Assembly: GCA_018817365.1 (NCBI GenBank)
Contig: JAHISY010000052.1
Span: forward strand, 1 to 5,701
Reading direction: 5' to 3'
Source of the DNA: Patescibacteria group bacterium
GTDB lineage: Bacteria > Patescibacteriota > Gracilibacteria > JAHISY01
DNA length: 5,701 nt
Each line of letters starts with the position of its first letter. The stretch's first letter is position 1. The notes beneath the pieces were generated by a model. That model did no database searches, had not been told where the DNA came from, and worked only from the letters and a program-made list of their open reading frames with translations. A program made the translations under genes and the position numbers. This document shows, one piece after another, positions 4,282 to 5,701 of the stretch.

Positions 4282-5701
4282 ATGCCAGCCCTCACCTCGT
4301 TTCTCTCCGCCAACATCGTTTGGGTCGCGGGAGGAGCCGCTCTCCTCGCGATTGCGTTCGCGATTTTGAAATATTTTCTCATTATGCAAGAAGATGCCGG
4401 CAGCGAAAAAATGCAGGCAATCTCGAAGCAAGTTCAAGAAGGTGCGGCGACCTTTCTCAATTCCGAATACAGGTGGCTCGCAATTTTTGTGGTCGTGGTG
4501 GCGACCGCAATCGGCTTTTCGAAATCCGACGGGCTGGGAATCAAAACAGCAATCGCGTTTACGAGTGGCGCGGCGGCTTCGGCGCTCGCCGGTTATTTCG
4601 GAATGCACACCGCCACGCGAGCAGCTGTCCGTACGACGCAAGCTGCGCGAAAAGGTTTAGCCAACGCGCTCGCGATCGCCTTCAGCTCAGGAGTGGTGAT
4701 GGGTATGAGTGTAGTCGGTCTCGCACTCCTCGGACTGGCAACCTTCTTCTTTCTTTACACCGACGGCGGCGCAGCAATCAACCCCACCACGATCGGACAA
4801 ATTATCGGTTTTAGTTTTGGTGCAAGCTCAATCGCGCTTTTTTCGCGTGTCGGCGGAGGAATTTTCACGAAGGCGGCGGATGTCGGTGCAGATTTGGTCG
4901 GTAAGGTTGAGGCTGGCATTCCAGAAGACGATCCGCGCAATCCGGCGACAATTGCTGACAATGTCGGCGACAATGTCGGCGATGTGGCGGGAATGGGCGC
5001 AGATTTATTTGAATCATATGTCGGCTCGATCGTAGCCGCAATGACGCTCGGCGTGTTTACTTTCGGCGGGGATGTGAATATGAAATCCGCGGTCGTACTG
5101 CCGCTCGCAGTGGCGGGTTTTGGAATTTTCGCGTCGATGATCGGCACCTTTTTTGTAAAAACCAAGAACGAAAAAGGACTCCACGCGGCACTCAGCCGCG
5201 GGCTGATGGTAGCTTCCGTTCTCGCAATTGGCGCTTCCTGGTGGCTCACGAATAAAGTTTTTGCACTACCCTCTGGCGTCGAAGGAATGAATCTTTTTTA
5301 CGCAATTGTCGCCGGCATCGTGGCGGGAGTAGCAATCGGTAAATTGACAGAATACTACACCTCCACCCACACCCGTCCGGTTAGGAACATCGCGAAACAG
5401 TCGGAAACCGGCGCAGCGACGAACATCATTCACGGACTCGCGACTGGAATGGAATCGGTGGCGGCGCCCGTACTCGTCATTTGTTTGGGAATTTTCGCGG
5501 CAAATCATTTCGCCGGAGTGTACGGCGTAGCTCTCGCGGCAGTAGGGATGTTGTCAACTCTTGGAATTTCTCTTGGAATCGATGCGTACGGACCGGTGGC
5601 GGACAACGCGGGAGGATTGGCGGAGATGGCGGAATTGCCAAAAGAAGTCCGCGAGCGAACTGATGCGCTCGACGCAGTGGGAAACACGACGGCGGCGATC
5701 G
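4282..5701 (+). CDS. hppA: Membrane pyrophosphatase, K+-dependent, probably Na+-pumping (partial, C-terminus outside window)
   Basis: This integral membrane enzyme couples pyrophosphate hydrolysis to ion export. The first 473 residues of roughly 680-750 are present. The family is unmistakable: IQEGA-like VQEGAATFLNSEY (51-63), GMHTATRAAVRT near 107-118, GGGIFTKAADVGADLVGK (191-208), EDDPRNPATIADNVGDNVGD (215-234) with the Mg-PPi-binding Asp residues, and DAYGPVADNAGG followed by DAVGNTTAAI at the edge. Hydrophobic helices alternate with these cytoplasmic motifs, the first at about 12-35. Ala471 in GNTTAA stands where K+-independent enzymes have Lys, so the enzyme should need K+. Glu244 in GADLFESYVGS is in the position seen in Na+-transporting members such as the Thermotoga enzyme, whereas plant H+ pumps place it later (SYAES). 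H+ or mixed Na+/H+ transport cannot be ruled out. The start has no Shine-Dalgarno sequence (CCTTTTTCACC precedes it). Confidence 0.95.
   Translation, partial: MPALTSFLSANIVWVAGGAALLAIAFAILKYFLIMQEDAGSEKMQAISKQVQEGAATFLNSEYRWLAIFVVVVATAIGFSKSDGLGIKTAIAFTSGAAASALAGYFGMHTATRAAVRTTQAARKGLANALAIAFSSGVVMGMSVVGLALLGLATFFFLYTDGGAAINPTTIGQIIGFSFGASSIALFSRVGGGIFTKAADVGADLVGKVEAGIPEDDPRNPATIADNVGDNVGDVAGMGADLFESYVGSIVAAMTLGVFTFGGDVNMKSAVVLPLAVAGFGIFASMIGTFFVKTKNEKGLHAALSRGLMVASVLAIGASWWLTNKVFALPSGVEGMNLFYAIVAGIVAGVAIGKLTEYYTSTHTRPVRNIAKQSETGAATNIIHGLATGMESVAAPVLVICLGIFAANHFAGVYGVALAAVGMLSTLGISLGIDAYGPVADNAGGLAEMAELPKEVRERTDALDAVGNTTAAI

Overview
The window reads as bacterial chromosome. A tmRNA gene, which archaea lack, sits at the left edge. 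It is followed by two genes of the LysW amino-group-carrier pathway (lysJ and lysK) for lysine and possibly arginine synthesis, and then by the first two thirds of a membrane pyrophosphatase. None of the genes has a clear Shine-Dalgarno sequence. Non-coding stretches carry heptad arrays and perfect palindromes. UGA works as a normal stop. This mix suggests an uncultured bacterium, perhaps a candidate-phylum (CPR-like) lineage, but that placement is a weak inference.

Layout. Positions 1-312 on the minus strand hold the 5' part of ssrA (tmRNA): the GGGGAUGAC...CUUCGAC start, a resume codon, a 36-codon tag reading frame and at least one clear H-type pseudoknot. The 3' tRNA-like end lies outside the window. 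Positions 313-474 are a divergent intergenic region with a (TCCANNN)5 heptad array and a tmRNA promoter candidate. lysJ follows (475-1653) and has a 30-bp perfect palindrome inserted in frame. A minus-strand gene of unknown function (2053-1619) converges on lysJ and overlaps its 3' end. Positions 2108-2200 are a broken 5' fragment of a second, diverged lysK. Then come a Phd/YefM-type antitoxin (2229-2522), a RelE/ParE-type toxin (2524-2787) and the intact lysK (2784-3860), whose start codon overlaps the toxin stop. Positions 3861-4281 are non-coding, with a hairpin, internal direct repeats, a second palindrome with the same GTTAACC ends, a second (TCCANNN)5 array and a good promoter. hppA starts at 4282 and runs off the right edge.

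How it fits together. LysJ and LysK catalyse the last two steps of the LysW pathway: transamination of the LysW-bound semialdehyde, then release of lysine (or ornithine). They are normally close neighbours. Here a toxin-antitoxin pair and an unknown gene have come between them, leaving a partial lysK duplicate behind. The present lysK is now the third gene of the toxin-antitoxin operon, so a biosynthetic enzyme appears tied to an autoregulated addiction module. The pyrophosphatase carries sequence marks of the K+-dependent, probably Na+-pumping class and is likely a separate transcription unit.
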